From Balneolaceae bacterium (GTDB taxonomy: Bacteria > Bacteroidota > Rhodothermia > Balneolales > Balneolaceae): a stretch of 64,000 nt of DNA. The stretch lies in contig JAGYJQ010000007.1 in the NCBI GenBank assembly GCA_018401935.1, positions 62,001-126,000 on the forward strand, written 5' to 3'. Made by a program: the position numbers and the translations under genes. The notes under the pieces were generated by a model. The model made no database searches, was not told the origin of the DNA, and saw only the letters and a program-made list of their open reading frames with translations. Position 1 is the stretch's first letter. Every line of letters begins with the position of its first letter. Of the stretch, positions 1-9,231 are shown in pieces.

Positions 1-715
1 ATAATCTATAGGAGAAAATAGGTCGTCCAGCGGCCTTGGGTATAAAGTAATACATAATTCCCAAGAAAGGGGTGGTCAAGAAAAAAGCGACCGCATTATG
101 ACCATACCACCATTGTACAAGTGCATCCTGAACACCCGCATATAAGGAGTAACTTTTGAACATGGTCGCGGGTACTTCAAAGGAATTTACCACATGCAGC
201 ACGGCGACGGTAATGAAGGTGGCTAGGTAGAACCATACGGCCACGTAAAGATGCTTTTCACGCCGTTTCATTATGGTCATGATCATGTTAATTCCGAAAA
301 TGACCCAAACCACCGTAATGGCTATATCGATAGGCCATTCTAGCTCAGCATATTCCTTGGAGGTATTCATACCGAGAGGTAGGGTGATAACTGCTGAAAG
401 TATGATTAATTGCCATCCCCAAAAATGAATCTTACTTAGCAGTGGGCTCCACATGGGTGCTTTAACTAAGCGTGGCAGTGAATAATACACTCCGTAAAAG
501 ATGGCATTACCTGCAAAAGCAAAAATAACTGCATTAGTGTGAAGGGGTCGTAATCTTCCGTAGGATAATTCGGGAATGAACCCTAAGAATTCAGGGAAAA
601 TTAATTTTAGTGCGACTATAAGGCCAACTAAGAACCCTATTATTCCAAAGGTGACGGCGGCAATTCCAAAATTACGAACTACCTTATTGTCATAGTGAAA
701 GGTATCGATCGCCAT
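1..715 (-). CDS. ccoN: cbb3-type cytochrome c oxidase subunit I (partial)
   Basis: Catalytic heme-copper subunit of the high-affinity cbb3 terminal oxidase in the inner membrane. Only the first 238 residues are present; the rest lies beyond the left window edge. I read it from an ATG whose complement is at 713-715. Several hydrophobic helices are visible. His59 in the RLRPLHTNAV motif fits a low-spin heme ligand of this family, and His206 in WWYGHNAV fits the Cu-B ligand region. It starts 21 bp after the ccoS stop and is the last visible gene of a minus-strand Rrf2-ccoI-ccoS-ccoN operon. Whether it is a CcoN-CcoO fusion, as in some Bacteroidota, cannot be seen here. Confidence 0.9.
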   Translation of the reverse strand, partial: MAIDTFHYDNKVVRNFGIAAVTFGIIGFLVGLIVALKLIFPEFLGFIPELSYGRLRPLHTNAVIFAFAGNAIFYGVYYSLPRLVKAPMWSPLLSKIHFWGWQLIILSAVITLPLGMNTSKEYAELEWPIDIAITVVWVIFGINMIMTIMKRREKHLYVAVWFYLATFITVAVLHVVNSFEVPATMFKSYSLYAGVQDALVQWWYGHNAVAFFLTTPFLGIMYYFIPKAAGRPIFSYRL

Positions 716-736
716 ATTTGTGTTCCTATTATTTGG

Positions 737-901
737 TTAGTTTTTCTTTTTTTCGTGGTTAGTTTCATCATCAAATAGCATTCTTACAGCAGGGGTATGT
801 GGGTCATCGAATTGTCCGGATGTAACGGACCAGAAAAAGGCCCCTAAAAAAAACAGGGCTACTAGTAGACTAAATGCAATTAAGTAAACAATTACCCCCA
901 T
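737..901 (-). CDS. ccoS: cbb3 oxidase assembly protein CcoS
   Basis: A 54-residue protein starting MGVIVYLIAFSLLVALFFLG, with one N-terminal membrane helix and a short charged tail containing FDDP. CcoS proteins are small single-helix factors needed for cofactor insertion during cbb3 oxidase maturation. Its start overlaps the ccoI stop by 10 bp (the ATG lies inside the ccoI terminal codons), indicating translational coupling. The size, the FWSVTSGQFDD segment and the position between ccoI and ccoN all fit the family. Confidence 0.88.
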   Translation of the reverse strand: MGVIVYLIAFSLLVALFFLGAFFWSVTSGQFDDPHTPAVRMLFDDETNHEKKKN

Positions 902-3435
902 ACCTTTAGCCCTCGCTTTCGTGCGATAAATCGCGTGGTAAAAAACGTAAAAATCATCACGCTAATACTACTAGCCGGCATAATAATCGCCGCCACTAGT
1001 GGGGTTAATTCCCCGGTGATGGCAAATCCTAGCCCTATTAAATTGTACAACAGAGATAGGGCAAAACTAAATAAAATCACCCGAATTGCGTCTTGGCTAA
1101 ACTGGCGCATAACAGCCAAATGTTCCGTGGCTTCCCCTTCAATGATTGCATCACAAGCAGGTGAAAAAGAACTCATGTCATCGGATAAGGCTATACCGAA
1201 ATGAGCTGTTTTTAGAGCCCCAGCATCATTCAAACCGTCCCCTATCATACAGGTTTTCCTACCCTCACTTTCCAATCCTTCCATGAAATGCAACTTATCC
1301 ATAGGAGCTTGATTAAAGTGCATTTTCTCCCAATCTGCAAGCTCTGAAAAAGTGGTCACATCCTTATTAGAGTCGCCAGACACCAAATACAATGGGCCAA
1401 ACTGTTGCAGGCCCTTCAGCACTCGCCCAACTCCTTCCCTGAGCCCATGATCAAAGGTAAAGTAACCCATGTACTCACCCTTAAAAGCGACATGCACTTG
1501 TGTTTCGAGCTGTTTTACCTGTTTTGAAGTAGATATCTCATGTTCCGTTGTGTTAGAAGTTTCCGCTACTTCCGAGTCTAGATATCCCTTGATAAAGGAC
1601 TTTTTTCCCACCGCAATCACAGCCCCATTAACCGATGAGGAATATCCAAGACCCGCGCGTTCCTCAAAATGGTCAACCTCCACACCCTCAATTCCGGCTA
1701 AGGAAGAATGAATCTTTTTTGATAAAGGGTGTAATGAATGCGCACTTGAACTCTGCAAAGCTTTGTTACACTCATCCCTATGGTGGGTGTAGGCTTGTGA
1801 AGGGCGAAAAATAAGACCTGTTTTACGGGTCGATGTAAGAGTTCCCGTCTTGTCAAACACGAAGGCGTTGGTCTGCGCTAGGGATTCTATGAGTGAGGAA
1901 CTACGGATATACAACCCATTTAAGGAAAGTACATTTTGGGCAGAACTTAGTGTGAATGGGGTAGAAAGTGCTAAAGCACATGGGCATGCCACAATAAGTA
2001 CCGCTGTGAATACGGTGAAAGCCTTACTTGGCTCTATAAACCACCAAAAGCCCAGGGCCATTATTGCTATAAATAAAACACTCAGGGTAAAAAAAGGACT
2101 GATTCTATCTGCAAAATGAGTTACCTCTTTGGCGGAAGTATTGGTCTGCATGGCGCCATGGTTCCAAAGCTCAGTCAAGTAACTGTGTTCTACTTTTTTT
2201 GATACAAGTACGTGCACACCTTTGCCAAGTACTTTCCCACCTGCATAGACATTTTCTCCGCGTTTAATGGTAACGGGCTCAGATTCTCCGGTGATAAAGT
2301 GATAATCGATGTCGGCTTGTTCATCTTCCAAAACCGCATCAACCGGAATTAATTCTTCATTTCTAATGCGAATCCGATCTCCTATTTCTAGCTGTGTTAC
2401 GGCCACAGCCGACTCCTCTAAGGTAGTTGAATCTTTTCGAAGTACAGATAGGGGTAGGTAGGAGCGGTAGTCGCGATCAAAAGATAAATGGTCGAAGGTT
2501 TTCTTTTGAATGAGTTTACCAATGAGCAAGAAAAAAATAAAACCGGTAAATGAATCAAAATAGCCAGCCCCCGTTCCACTAAGTATTTCGTACAGGCTTC
2601 GGCCAAATAAAGCGATTATTCCTATGCTTATAGGTACATCTAAATTAATACCACCCTGAGCTAATGCTGCCCAAGCCGATTTCAAATAATCCGATGCGCT
2701 ATAGAGTAAAACGGGTATAGAAAGGAGTATATTCAAACCGCCAAACACCCATGACATCCATACATCCGATGAGGATTGGTGTAAATCTAGATATTCGGGA
2801 AAGCTAAACAACATCACATTGCCGAAAGCAAAACCAGCAACGCCTAATTTTAGCCATAAGGTTTTTTGAAGTGAGCTCAGGCTGGAATGGGCCTCGGTTC
2901 GAGTCTCAGAATTGGGATTCGCTGGTGAATCTAGGTCATTCAGTCGTAGTTGTGGCTCATAGCCAATCGAACTCAACAACTCAGCAATAGATCTGAGACT
3001 GGTACGCGATTGATCAAATCGTACCCTAAGACTTCGCTTAATGAAATTAACTCTACCCTCATAAATACCCTCATCAATTTTTTGTAGATGCTCAAGTAAC
3101 CAAACACAGGAGGTGCAGTGAATGGATGGGATATAGAAGGTGGTGGTAGCGTGTGTTCCCTGGGTAAATTCGATTAAGCTCTGTTGTATTTTTGGGTCCT
3201 CTAGAATATCAAATTGAGGTCTTTGGAGCCCAGCCTTTATGGTTTGGCCAGGGAGTTCATCGAAGGAGTAATATGGATCCAAATCATGCTCATGCAAAAG
3301 CTCAAATACCATACGGCAACCCTGACAACAGAATAGATCGTTACTGCCTGAATACACCGGTCGAGTCGCAGGTTCTCCACAATGGCTGCATCGGAGCTTT
3401 TCGGTAACGCTAACACTGGTGTTAACTAGATTCAT
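892..3435 (-). CDS. ccoI: Cu+ P-type ATPase for cbb3 oxidase assembly (CcoI/FixI type)
   Basis: Membrane P1B-type ATPase of 847 residues that supplies copper for cbb3 oxidase biogenesis. The N-terminus has a metal-binding region with Cys16-x2-Cys19 and a CCQGC cluster at 36-40, then an HMA domain with CTSC at 107-110. The P-type ATPase core follows: TGE at 382-384, the membrane CPC motif at 484-486, the phosphorylation site DKTGT at 528-532, the HP dipeptide at 569-570 and GDGLND at 732-737. The extra N-terminal Cys cluster and its place next to ccoS and ccoN separate it from a general CopA exporter. It lies 30 bp after the Rrf2 regulator. Confidence 0.93.
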   Translation of the reverse strand: MNLVNTSVSVTEKLRCSHCGEPATRPVYSGSNDLFCCQGCRMVFELLHEHDLDPYYSFDELPGQTIKAGLQRPQFDILEDPKIQQSLIEFTQGTHATTTFYIPSIHCTSCVWLLEHLQKIDEGIYEGRVNFIKRSLRVRFDQSRTSLRSIAELLSSIGYEPQLRLNDLDSPANPNSETRTEAHSSLSSLQKTLWLKLGVAGFAFGNVMLFSFPEYLDLHQSSSDVWMSWVFGGLNILLSIPVLLYSASDYLKSAWAALAQGGINLDVPISIGIIALFGRSLYEILSGTGAGYFDSFTGFIFFLLIGKLIQKKTFDHLSFDRDYRSYLPLSVLRKDSTTLEESAVAVTQLEIGDRIRIRNEELIPVDAVLEDEQADIDYHFITGESEPVTIKRGENVYAGGKVLGKGVHVLVSKKVEHSYLTELWNHGAMQTNTSAKEVTHFADRISPFFTLSVLFIAIMALGFWWFIEPSKAFTVFTAVLIVACPCALALSTPFTLSSAQNVLSLNGLYIRSSSLIESLAQTNAFVFDKTGTLTSTRKTGLIFRPSQAYTHHRDECNKALQSSSAHSLHPLSKKIHSSLAGIEGVEVDHFEERAGLGYSSSVNGAVIAVGKKSFIKGYLDSEVAETSNTTEHEISTSKQVKQLETQVHVAFKGEYMGYFTFDHGLREGVGRVLKGLQQFGPLYLVSGDSNKDVTTFSELADWEKMHFNQAPMDKLHFMEGLESEGRKTCMIGDGLNDAGALKTAHFGIALSDDMSSFSPACDAIIEGEATEHLAVMRQFSQDAIRVILFSFALSLLYNLIGLGFAITGELTPLVAAIIMPASSISVMIFTFFTTRFIARKRGLKVWG

Positions 3436-3465
3436 ACCAGAACGAAACGGGCTCTTTTAAAGGGT

Positions 3466-3939
3466 TTATTTTTGGTTAGTACTTGCAATTTCTGCTCCGT
3501 TGGAGAAGAATAGACGCTCATGAAACCATTCGTTGGTCATGAGCCGCTCTGTATCGGCAAAACTAGTTGCTTGGAGCCATTTTTTAATCTTTTCTCTTTG
3601 TACAGACCAGAATGTGTGGAATGGGCACGGTTCAATATGTCCGCATCCTTGAATGCCCATAAAACACATGGAAAAAAAATCATCTCCATCAATGGCTGTT
3701 ATCACATCATACACAGTAAAGTCACTTAGTTTTTGGGCTAAGAAAACCCCACCATTAAGTCCTCGTTGGGAGCCTAGTATGCCGGGTGCTTTCAACTTTG
3801 ATAGAATCTGTGATAAATAGGCAGATGGACAACGCAATTGTCGTGAAAGTTCCGATGCCGAAATGACTGCCTCAGGTTGCTTAGATAAAGCAATAATAGC
3901 TGAAATGGCGTATTGAGCACCTTGGGATACTAATTTCAT
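3466..3939 (-). CDS. Rrf2-family transcriptional regulator with a likely Fe-S cluster
   Basis: A 157-residue winged-helix regulator with the typical Rrf2 N-terminus (MKLVSQGAQYAISAIIALSK) and recognition-helix region around residues 28-60. Cys92, Cys99 and Cys105 form a C-x6-C-x5-C pattern at the position used by IscR and NsrR to bind an Fe-S cluster, so sensing of oxygen, nitric oxide or iron-sulfur status is plausible. It is the first gene of the operon with ccoI, ccoS and ccoN, 30 bp upstream of ccoI, which suggests it controls the cbb3 oxidase and itself. The signal is inferred from the cysteines only. Confidence 0.88.
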   Translation of the reverse strand: MKLVSQGAQYAISAIIALSKQPEAVISASELSRQLRCPSAYLSQILSKLKAPGILGSQRGLNGGVFLAQKLSDFTVYDVITAIDGDDFFSMCFMGIQGCGHIEPCPFHTFWSVQREKIKKWLQATSFADTERLMTNEWFHERLFFSNGAEIASTNQK

Positions 3940-3999
3940 ACTCTGTTTTTACTTTTATAGCACTCTTACCAAGCTCTGTTTATGAACTCCGTACATAAT

Positions 4000-4029
4000 C
4001 TAATATTCATATTCGAATATTGATATTAG
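4000..4029. promoter_or_regulatory. 30-bp near-perfect palindrome, candidate Rrf2 operator
   Basis: An inverted repeat centred between 4014 and 4015 on TTCGAA. The outer arms CTAATAT / ATATTAG and the inner ATATTCGAATAT match; 26 of the 30 positions are self-complementary. It starts 61 bp upstream of the Rrf2 start codon and ends 106 bp upstream of purL. Rrf2 proteins bind AT-rich dyads of this size as dimers, so autoregulation of the rrf2-cco operon is likely. Binding is inferred. Confidence 0.6.
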
Positions 4030-4134
4030 ATTTTAAAAAAGAGTAGAATCAAAAGCAAGCCATCACAGTAAAAAAGTAGAGGCTAAGCAAAAAAGCTCGT
4101 ACATTTAACCCATCTTAAAAACAACGTACTGCAT

Positions 4135-6369
4135 ATGTCTGACCACACCTCAACAGAACCCTCTGTAAACCTTGAATTAGCCTTGGAACATGGACTAACT
4201 CAAGAAGAATACAAAATGATTCTTGACCGATTAGGAAGAACCCCTAGTTTTACTGAATTAGGCGTGTACTCGGTGATGTGGAGTGAACATTGTTCGTATA
4301 AAAATTCCATACTAGAGCTCAAAAAACTACCTCGTGAAGGCGAACACTTATTGGTTGCGGCTGGGGAAGAAAATGCTGGGCTTGTGGACATTGGTGATGG
4401 TTTGGGGTGCGCGTTTAAAATTGAAAGTCATAACCATCCTTCTGCAGTAGAGCCCTATCAGGGCGCTGCTACTGGAGTGGGTGGTATTCATCGCGATATT
4501 TTCACTATGGGGGCACGTCCTATTGCTTCCTTGAATTCATTGCGTTTTGGTTCTTTGGAAACCCCTAGAGTTAGATATCTACTGGACGGTGTGGTACGTG
4601 GTATCGGAGATTATGGAAATTCTTTTGGTGTACCAGTCATCGCGGGTGAAGTGTGTTTTGATGAAAGCTACGAGGGTAATCCACTAGTTAATGCAATGAG
4701 CATTGGGATTGTTAAAGTGGGGGAAACTGCCTCAGCCATTGCAAAGGGAGTTGGAAATCCGGTGCTTATAGTGGGCGCGAGTACGGGTAGAGATGGGATA
4801 CATGGGGCTACTTTTGCCTCCGAGGAAATCTCCGAGGAAAGCGAAGCTAAACGACCCAGTGTACAGGTTGGAGATCCATTTACCGAAAAATTATTACTGG
4901 AGGCCAGTCTCGAAGCACTTCAAACAGGTGCCGTCGTTGGAATGCAGGATATGGGAGCGGCTGGAATTGCCTGTTCTTCTAGTGAAATGACCGCAAAAGG
5001 TGGCCAAGGGATGCGCATAAATTTAGATTTAGTACCCGCGCGTGAGCCAGGAATGACTGCCTATGAAATGCTTTTATCCGAAAGTCAGGAACGCATGCTT
5101 ATTGTGGCACACAAAGGCCAAGAGCAAGATATTATCGATGTATATGAGAAGTGGGATTTGCATGCCGTTGTGATTGGCGAAGTGGTGGAAGGGGATCAAG
5201 TAACTTATTGGAAGGAGGGCGAAATAAAAGCCCAAATCCCTGCCGAACATCTTGTGTTGGGTGGCGGCGCCCCTCAATATGTACGCGAAACCAAAAAACC
5301 GGCCTATCTGGAAGAAACGCAAAACGCTGATTTATCGACCCTGTCACATCCCTTAACTCTCATAGAAAGTTTGGAAGCCTTGATAGGTAGTCCCAACATT
5401 GCCTCTAAACGATGGGTTCATGAGCAATACGACACGATGGTACGAACCAACACCGTTCAAGGCCCTGGCGCGGCAGATGCAGGTATAATTAGGCTTAAAG
5501 GAAGTAAAAAAGGGTTGGTAGCAAAAACAGATTGCAACGGACGATACGTTTATTTGAATCCTCGCAGAGGGGGGCAAATTGCTGTTGCCGAATCGGCTCG
5601 TAATGTGGTTTGTTCTGGAGCTAAACCCATGGCCATAACCAACTGCCTAAATTATGGTAATCCTTATAAACCAGAAGTGTATTGGACGTTTAAGGAATCA
5701 CTTGCTGGCATGGGTGATGCGTGTAGAAAATTAAACACTCCAGTGACTGGTGGTAATGTGAGTTTTTATAATGAAAATCCTGAGAGTGCCATATTCCCAA
5801 CTCCCATTATTGGTATGCTCGGTGTAATCGAAGACGTTGAAAAGCATAAAATGTCTCCATCATTCAAAAAGGAAGGCGATACAATATTGTATGTTGGCGC
5901 TCCTCGAATCGGTTTGGGTGGAACGGAATATCTGAAGGTAGTACATGGATTAACCACTGGTGATGCTCCGATACTTGACTTGGATGTAGAACTTAAGGTT
6001 CAGGAGGCTGTACTAGAGGCGATTACCTCAGGTCTAGTCACTGCTGCTCACGATATCTCGGACGGCGGCTTGGCTGTTAGTATTGCAGAAATGGGTATTT
6101 TCGGTTCATTAGGGGCCCAAATCGACCTTAGTTTCTTGCCCGGTTCTATTCATGAAATCTGGTTCAGTGAGGCACAATCAGGTATTGTTTTAACCTGTCA
6201 ACCCAATCAAAAAGAGTCCTTAATGAAGCACTTAACTCAAGGTGGGGTAGACGTAGCACAAATCGGGACCGTTCAAGGGGATGCATTGATATTTGAAGGA
6301 GTTGGAACGGTGAGTCTTGAGCATCTCCATAGCATTTATGAAGGCGCGATTCCAAAAGCAATGGCCTAG
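4135..6369 (+). CDS. purL: phosphoribosylformylglycinamidine synthase subunit PurL
   Basis: Catalyses the ATP-dependent conversion of FGAR to FGAM in de novo purine synthesis. At 744 residues it is the short PurL that works with separate PurS and PurQ, neither of which is in this window. Family hallmarks include the [20 protein letters not shown] segment near residues 98-117, the following [14 protein letters not shown] stretch, the second AIRS-like half with [10 protein letters not shown], and the [17 protein letters not shown] region near the C-terminus. The ATG at 4135 has no Shine-Dalgarno sequence. It stands alone, divergent from the rrf2-cco operon and convergent with pabB. Confidence 0.96.
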   Translation: MSDHTSTEPSVNLELALEHGLTQEEYKMILDRLGRTPSFTELGVYSVMWSEHCSYKNSILELKKLPREGEHLLVAAGEENAGLVDIGDGLGCAFKIESHNHPSAVEPYQGAATGVGGIHRDIFTMGARPIASLNSLRFGSLETPRVRYLLDGVVRGIGDYGNSFGVPVIAGEVCFDESYEGNPLVNAMSIGIVKVGETASAIAKGVGNPVLIVGASTGRDGIHGATFASEEISEESEAKRPSVQVGDPFTEKLLLEASLEALQTGAVVGMQDMGAAGIACSSSEMTAKGGQGMRINLDLVPAREPGMTAYEMLLSESQERMLIVAHKGQEQDIIDVYEKWDLHAVVIGEVVEGDQVTYWKEGEIKAQIPAEHLVLGGGAPQYVRETKKPAYLEETQNADLSTLSHPLTLIESLEALIGSPNIASKRWVHEQYDTMVRTNTVQGPGAADAGIIRLKGSKKGLVAKTDCNGRYVYLNPRRGGQIAVAESARNVVCSGAKPMAITNCLNYGNPYKPEVYWTFKESLAGMGDACRKLNTPVTGGNVSFYNENPESAIFPTPIIGMLGVIEDVEKHKMSPSFKKEGDTILYVGAPRIGLGGTEYLKVVHGLTTGDAPILDLDVELKVQEAVLEAITSGLVTAAHDISDGGLAVSIAEMGIFGSLGAQIDLSFLPGSIHEIWFSEAQSGIVLTCQPNQKESLMKHLTQGGVDVAQIGTVQGDALIFEGVGTVSLEHLHSIYEGAIPKAMA

Positions 6370-6377
6370 GGTAATTT

Positions 6378-6403
6378 GCCTAGCAAATAAGCCTAGCAAA
6401 TAA
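6378..6403. repeat. 13-bp perfect tandem duplication at the purL/pabB junction
   Basis: Two adjacent copies of GCCTAGCAAATAA (6378-6390 and 6391-6403). The second copy covers the pabB stop codon (complement of 6393-6395), so the duplication copied the 3' end of pabB into the short convergent gap. Confidence 0.9.
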
Positions 6404-7883
6404 CTCTCTCAAGCGCAGCTGCTTTTAGCAGGGTTTCTTGCCATTCTAACTCTGGATCCGAGTCGCTAGTAATGGCTCCACCCACTGGGTAATACAATTG
6501 GTTACCTTGGATAATGGCCGTTCGGATGACCACATTAAAATCGAAATCATCATTTGGGCTCAAATACCCAATGGCCCCTGAGTAAATACCTCTTTTGTAG
6601 GACTCGTATCGTTCTATAGCCTGCATGGCCGCAATTTTTGGTGCACCCGTCATCGAACCCATTGGAAAGCTATGACGAATAGCGTCAAAGCTACTATAAT
6701 TTGGTGCTATTTGGGCGTGCACTTTACTCACTAATTGATGCACCGTTCGAAAGGATTGAACCTCAAATAGAGGATCAACATGCACACTTCCCTTTAGGGC
6801 TACCCTATGTAAATCATTTCGAACCAAATCTACAATCATCAGGTGCTCAGCTTTGTTTTTGAGGCCTAGTAATTCCTGTTGAATGCGCTTCCCTTCATCA
6901 GCTTGGATGCGACCCAGCGTTCCTTTGATAGGCTCCGACCACAAATGCTCCCCCCGTTTAGCTAAATAACGTTCGGGCGAAGCCGAACAAACCTGTACCA
7001 CAAGTCCAGAGGGTAGATTATAATTGAAATAGCTGGCAAAAGGAACCGGTCCATACTCCCGCATAGCTCGGTAAAGCGCAATAGGATGTCCTTCAAAAGT
7101 GTATTTTAACGCATGAGAAAAATTCATTTCATAGTAGTCCCCCTCATGAATATCCGCCTTCACCGACTCAATAGTATGTAGATAATGATCTTTCGAAAGC
7201 CCCTCTAGGGGCCTTATACTAAACTCCTGCGACTCCGAAGAACTGCCTACAAAGCGTTCCTGAAGTTTGGCCCATCGCTGTTCACCCTTAAGCCACTCCA
7301 CCTCATTATTTAGCTTATTTTCTTGGCTCGAAGTAGCTACTTTTGCCAAAATCCCAGGTTCCATAAACCATAAATCAGCTGCTTCATATAATTCGGGATG
7401 CGTACTCTCTAGATTTTCTATGAGGTTTTTCAAATCATAGCCCAAATATCCAAACCACCAACTCTGTTTTTGTGCTATTTTCAGCGCCGACCATAGATCA
7501 ATATGATCTAGTAAAACAGAATACCAGATATTTTTTTCTCTGGGTGATGTTTGCCCCGATTCGCCCGGTGATGTTTGCCCCGATTCGCCGGATGAAGATG
7601 TATCAACCAGTGTAGCTCTTTGTGTTGTCTTTTGTGTTGTAGTATCCGTTTTACCCTGTGTGATAATCCAGTCTAAGCTCGGAAACGCTTGAAGTAGGGT
7701 GTCGGCTATGGTGCCAGCCACCCATAGCTGCTGTTTATACACCATAATTTGGCCCACTGGGTCTCCAGCAATCCAATGATATTGACTTTCCCTATGTTCG
7801 TTAAGCTGCGACTCCAACAAGACCATGGGGCCAGCCTTTGGAAGCACAGATAGTGCGTTATCAATGAAGAAATGAGTAGTCAA
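6393..7883 (-). CDS. pabB: aminodeoxychorismate synthase component I (PabB-like)
   Basis: Chorismate-binding enzyme of 496 residues that makes 4-amino-4-deoxychorismate for folate. The C-terminal chorismate domain carries GDYYEMNFSHA, the PIKGT motif (Lys320) and GSMTGAPK at 409-416. The lysine in PIKGT is the residue that distinguishes PabB from anthranilate synthase TrpE, which has PIAGT, so I favour PabB. A low-complexity linker (about residues 75-117) contains two copies of GESGQTSP. The reading frame opens with TTG; no in-frame ATG occurs upstream before a stop, and the first internal ATG is at residue 20 (7826), so the exact start is uncertain. No pabA or pabC is nearby. Confidence 0.88.
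   Translation of the reverse strand: MTTHFFIDNALSVLPKAGPMVLLESQLNEHRESQYHWIAGDPVGQIMVYKQQLWVAGTIADTLLQAFPSLDWIITQGKTDTTTQKTTQRATLVDTSSSGESGQTSPGESGQTSPREKNIWYSVLLDHIDLWSALKIAQKQSWWFGYLGYDLKNLIENLESTHPELYEAADLWFMEPGILAKVATSSQENKLNNEVEWLKGEQRWAKLQERFVGSSSESQEFSIRPLEGLSKDHYLHTIESVKADIHEGDYYEMNFSHALKYTFEGHPIALYRAMREYGPVPFASYFNYNLPSGLVVQVCSASPERYLAKRGEHLWSEPIKGTLGRIQADEGKRIQQELLGLKNKAEHLMIVDLVRNDLHRVALKGSVHVDPLFEVQSFRTVHQLVSKVHAQIAPNYSSFDAIRHSFPMGSMTGAPKIAAMQAIERYESYKRGIYSGAIGYLSPNDDFDFNVVIRTAIIQGNQLYYPVGGAITSDSDPELEWQETLLKAAALERVIC
7543..7590. repeat. 24-bp in-frame tandem duplication inside pabB
   Basis: Two adjacent copies at 7543-7566 and 7567-7590, differing only at the last base. On the coding strand they give two copies of GESGQTSP at residues 99-106 and 107-114, in the linker before the chorismate-binding core. 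The reading frame is kept. Confidence 0.88.
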
Positions 7884-8079
7884 ATGTATGAGGCAATTAA
7901 ACGTTTTTGCTCTAAGCTACGGATTGCAGCCGAGTGATTAATGAACGCACAAGGTAAAAACAATTCATCAGACAAAAATACTGCTTTTGGCGTTTTTTTG
8001 AGCCTCTTTTATGTACCTTTATGGCACTCAGAACAGAAAAGTCTCTAAAAAGTACCATTTTTTGTGTTACGTATGACCT

Positions 8080-9159
8080 ATGTATAAAGAACTTATAAAG
8101 CCGCTTCTTTTCCTCATGGACGCCGAGCAAGCTCATGATTGGGCTATTTGGATGGCCAGTAAAACCAACCGTTCCGATATACTCCAAAATATAGTGCGCC
8201 GACTTTATGGAGTGGCCGATGCGAAGTCAAGCGAACAAATTTGGGGACTTCATTTCAAAAACCCACTCGGTTTAGCAGCTGGATTTGACAAAAACGGAAC
8301 GACCCCTCGTGCCATGCAGGCTTTAGGCTTTGGTTTTGTCGAAGTGGGTAGTATTACTGCTCATTCATCCACCGGTAATCCAAAGCCACGTGCTTTTAGG
8401 CTACCCAAAGACCATTCTTTAATAAACAGGATGGGCCTGAATAACGAGGGGGCAGCTAGAATTATAGAGCGGTTAAAAAAGCTTCAATTGGACATTCCAT
8501 TGGGCTTAAATATTGCCAAAACGAATGACCCAACCATTGGGGGTGATGCGGCCGTGGAAGATTACATTGAGTCCTATCTTCTAGCCCAAGAGGTAGCCGA
8601 TTACATTACCATTAATATATCCTGTCCAAATACAGGAGAGGGTAAGACCTTTGAAGATCCAGGTGCACTTAGTGAATTATTAGCTGGGATTAAGCATAAA
8701 GCAAGTCAGGTGGACCCGCCCGCAAAGCAACAAAGAATCTCTTTTTCTTCCACCTACGCACATGTCCCAACAACCGTAAAATTTTCAGTGGACACCACAC
8801 ATAAGGATTTGATAAAATTAGTAGCAATTTGCGAGGAATACGGAATTGATGGCTATGTGGCCACTAATACATCTAATAGTAGGGAAGGCCTCTTGCACTC
8901 CCAAAAAGAGCTTTCCGCGATAGGGCGGGGGGGATTGAGTGGACGAGCTATCGCTAAGAGAAGTGTAGAGATGACACGTTGGCTTTCGGAGGAATTAGGG
9001 GGAGGCAAACCGATTATTTCTGTGGGGGGGATCGATTCCGTTAACGCAGCAATCGAACGCCTCGAGGCTGGTGCCCACCTTCTTCAAATCTATACCGGGC
9101 TTATTTATGAAGGCCCCGGCTTAGTTTCAGATATTGCTAATGCGTGTTCTCGCAATTAA
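8080..9159 (+). CDS. pyrD: dihydroorotate dehydrogenase, class 2-like
   Basis: FMN enzyme of pyrimidine synthesis oxidising dihydroorotate to orotate. The 359-residue length, the N-terminal amphipathic extension (MYKELIKPLLFLMDAEQAHDW) and segments NPLGLAAGFDKNG and GFVEVGSITAHSSTGNPKPR fit the membrane-associated, quinone-linked class 2. The catalytic loop reads NISCPNTGEG, with Cys182 where characterised class 2 enzymes have Ser; Cys is the base of class 1 enzymes. A longer insertion than usual (about residues 205-235) follows. The ATG at 8080 is 196 bp from the divergent pabB start. Confidence 0.93.
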   Translation: MYKELIKPLLFLMDAEQAHDWAIWMASKTNRSDILQNIVRRLYGVADAKSSEQIWGLHFKNPLGLAAGFDKNGTTPRAMQALGFGFVEVGSITAHSSTGNPKPRAFRLPKDHSLINRMGLNNEGAARIIERLKKLQLDIPLGLNIAKTNDPTIGGDAAVEDYIESYLLAQEVADYITINISCPNTGEGKTFEDPGALSELLAGIKHKASQVDPPAKQQRISFSSTYAHVPTTVKFSVDTTHKDLIKLVAICEEYGIDGYVATNTSNSREGLLHSQKELSAIGRGGLSGRAIAKRSVEMTRWLSEELGGGKPIISVGGIDSVNAAIERLEAGAHLLQIYTGLIYEGPGLVSDIANACSRN

Positions 9160-9181
9160 GCTGGCTTATGGTCGCTGGTGA

Positions 9182-9231
9182 GGCTAGTTAATAGTCGCAG
9201 CTAAGGCTGGTTAATAGTCGCAGCTAAGGCT
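9182..9231. repeat. 23-bp tandem duplication between pyrD and the TPR lipoprotein gene
   Basis: Two adjacent 23-bp units (9182-9204 and 9205-9227) differing at one base, followed by a partial third copy reaching the stop codon of the minus-strand gene (complement of 9230-9232). It fills most of the 70-bp convergent gap. Confidence 0.88.

Noticed and set aside
4000-4029. FNR/CRP-type box for the palindrome
   Set aside because: The half-sites do not match TTGAT-N4-ATCAA or TGTGA-N6-TCACA; an Rrf2 dyad fits the neighbouring gene better.
7912-8187. 91-residue minus-strand open frame between pabB and pyrD
   Set aside because: Overlaps the conserved pyrD start region and covers the likely promoters of both genes; no family resemblance.
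6378-9231. Attachment sites or CRISPR-like repeats
   Set aside because: The repeats are directly adjacent units of different sequence, with no spacers, no integrase and no cas genes in the window.
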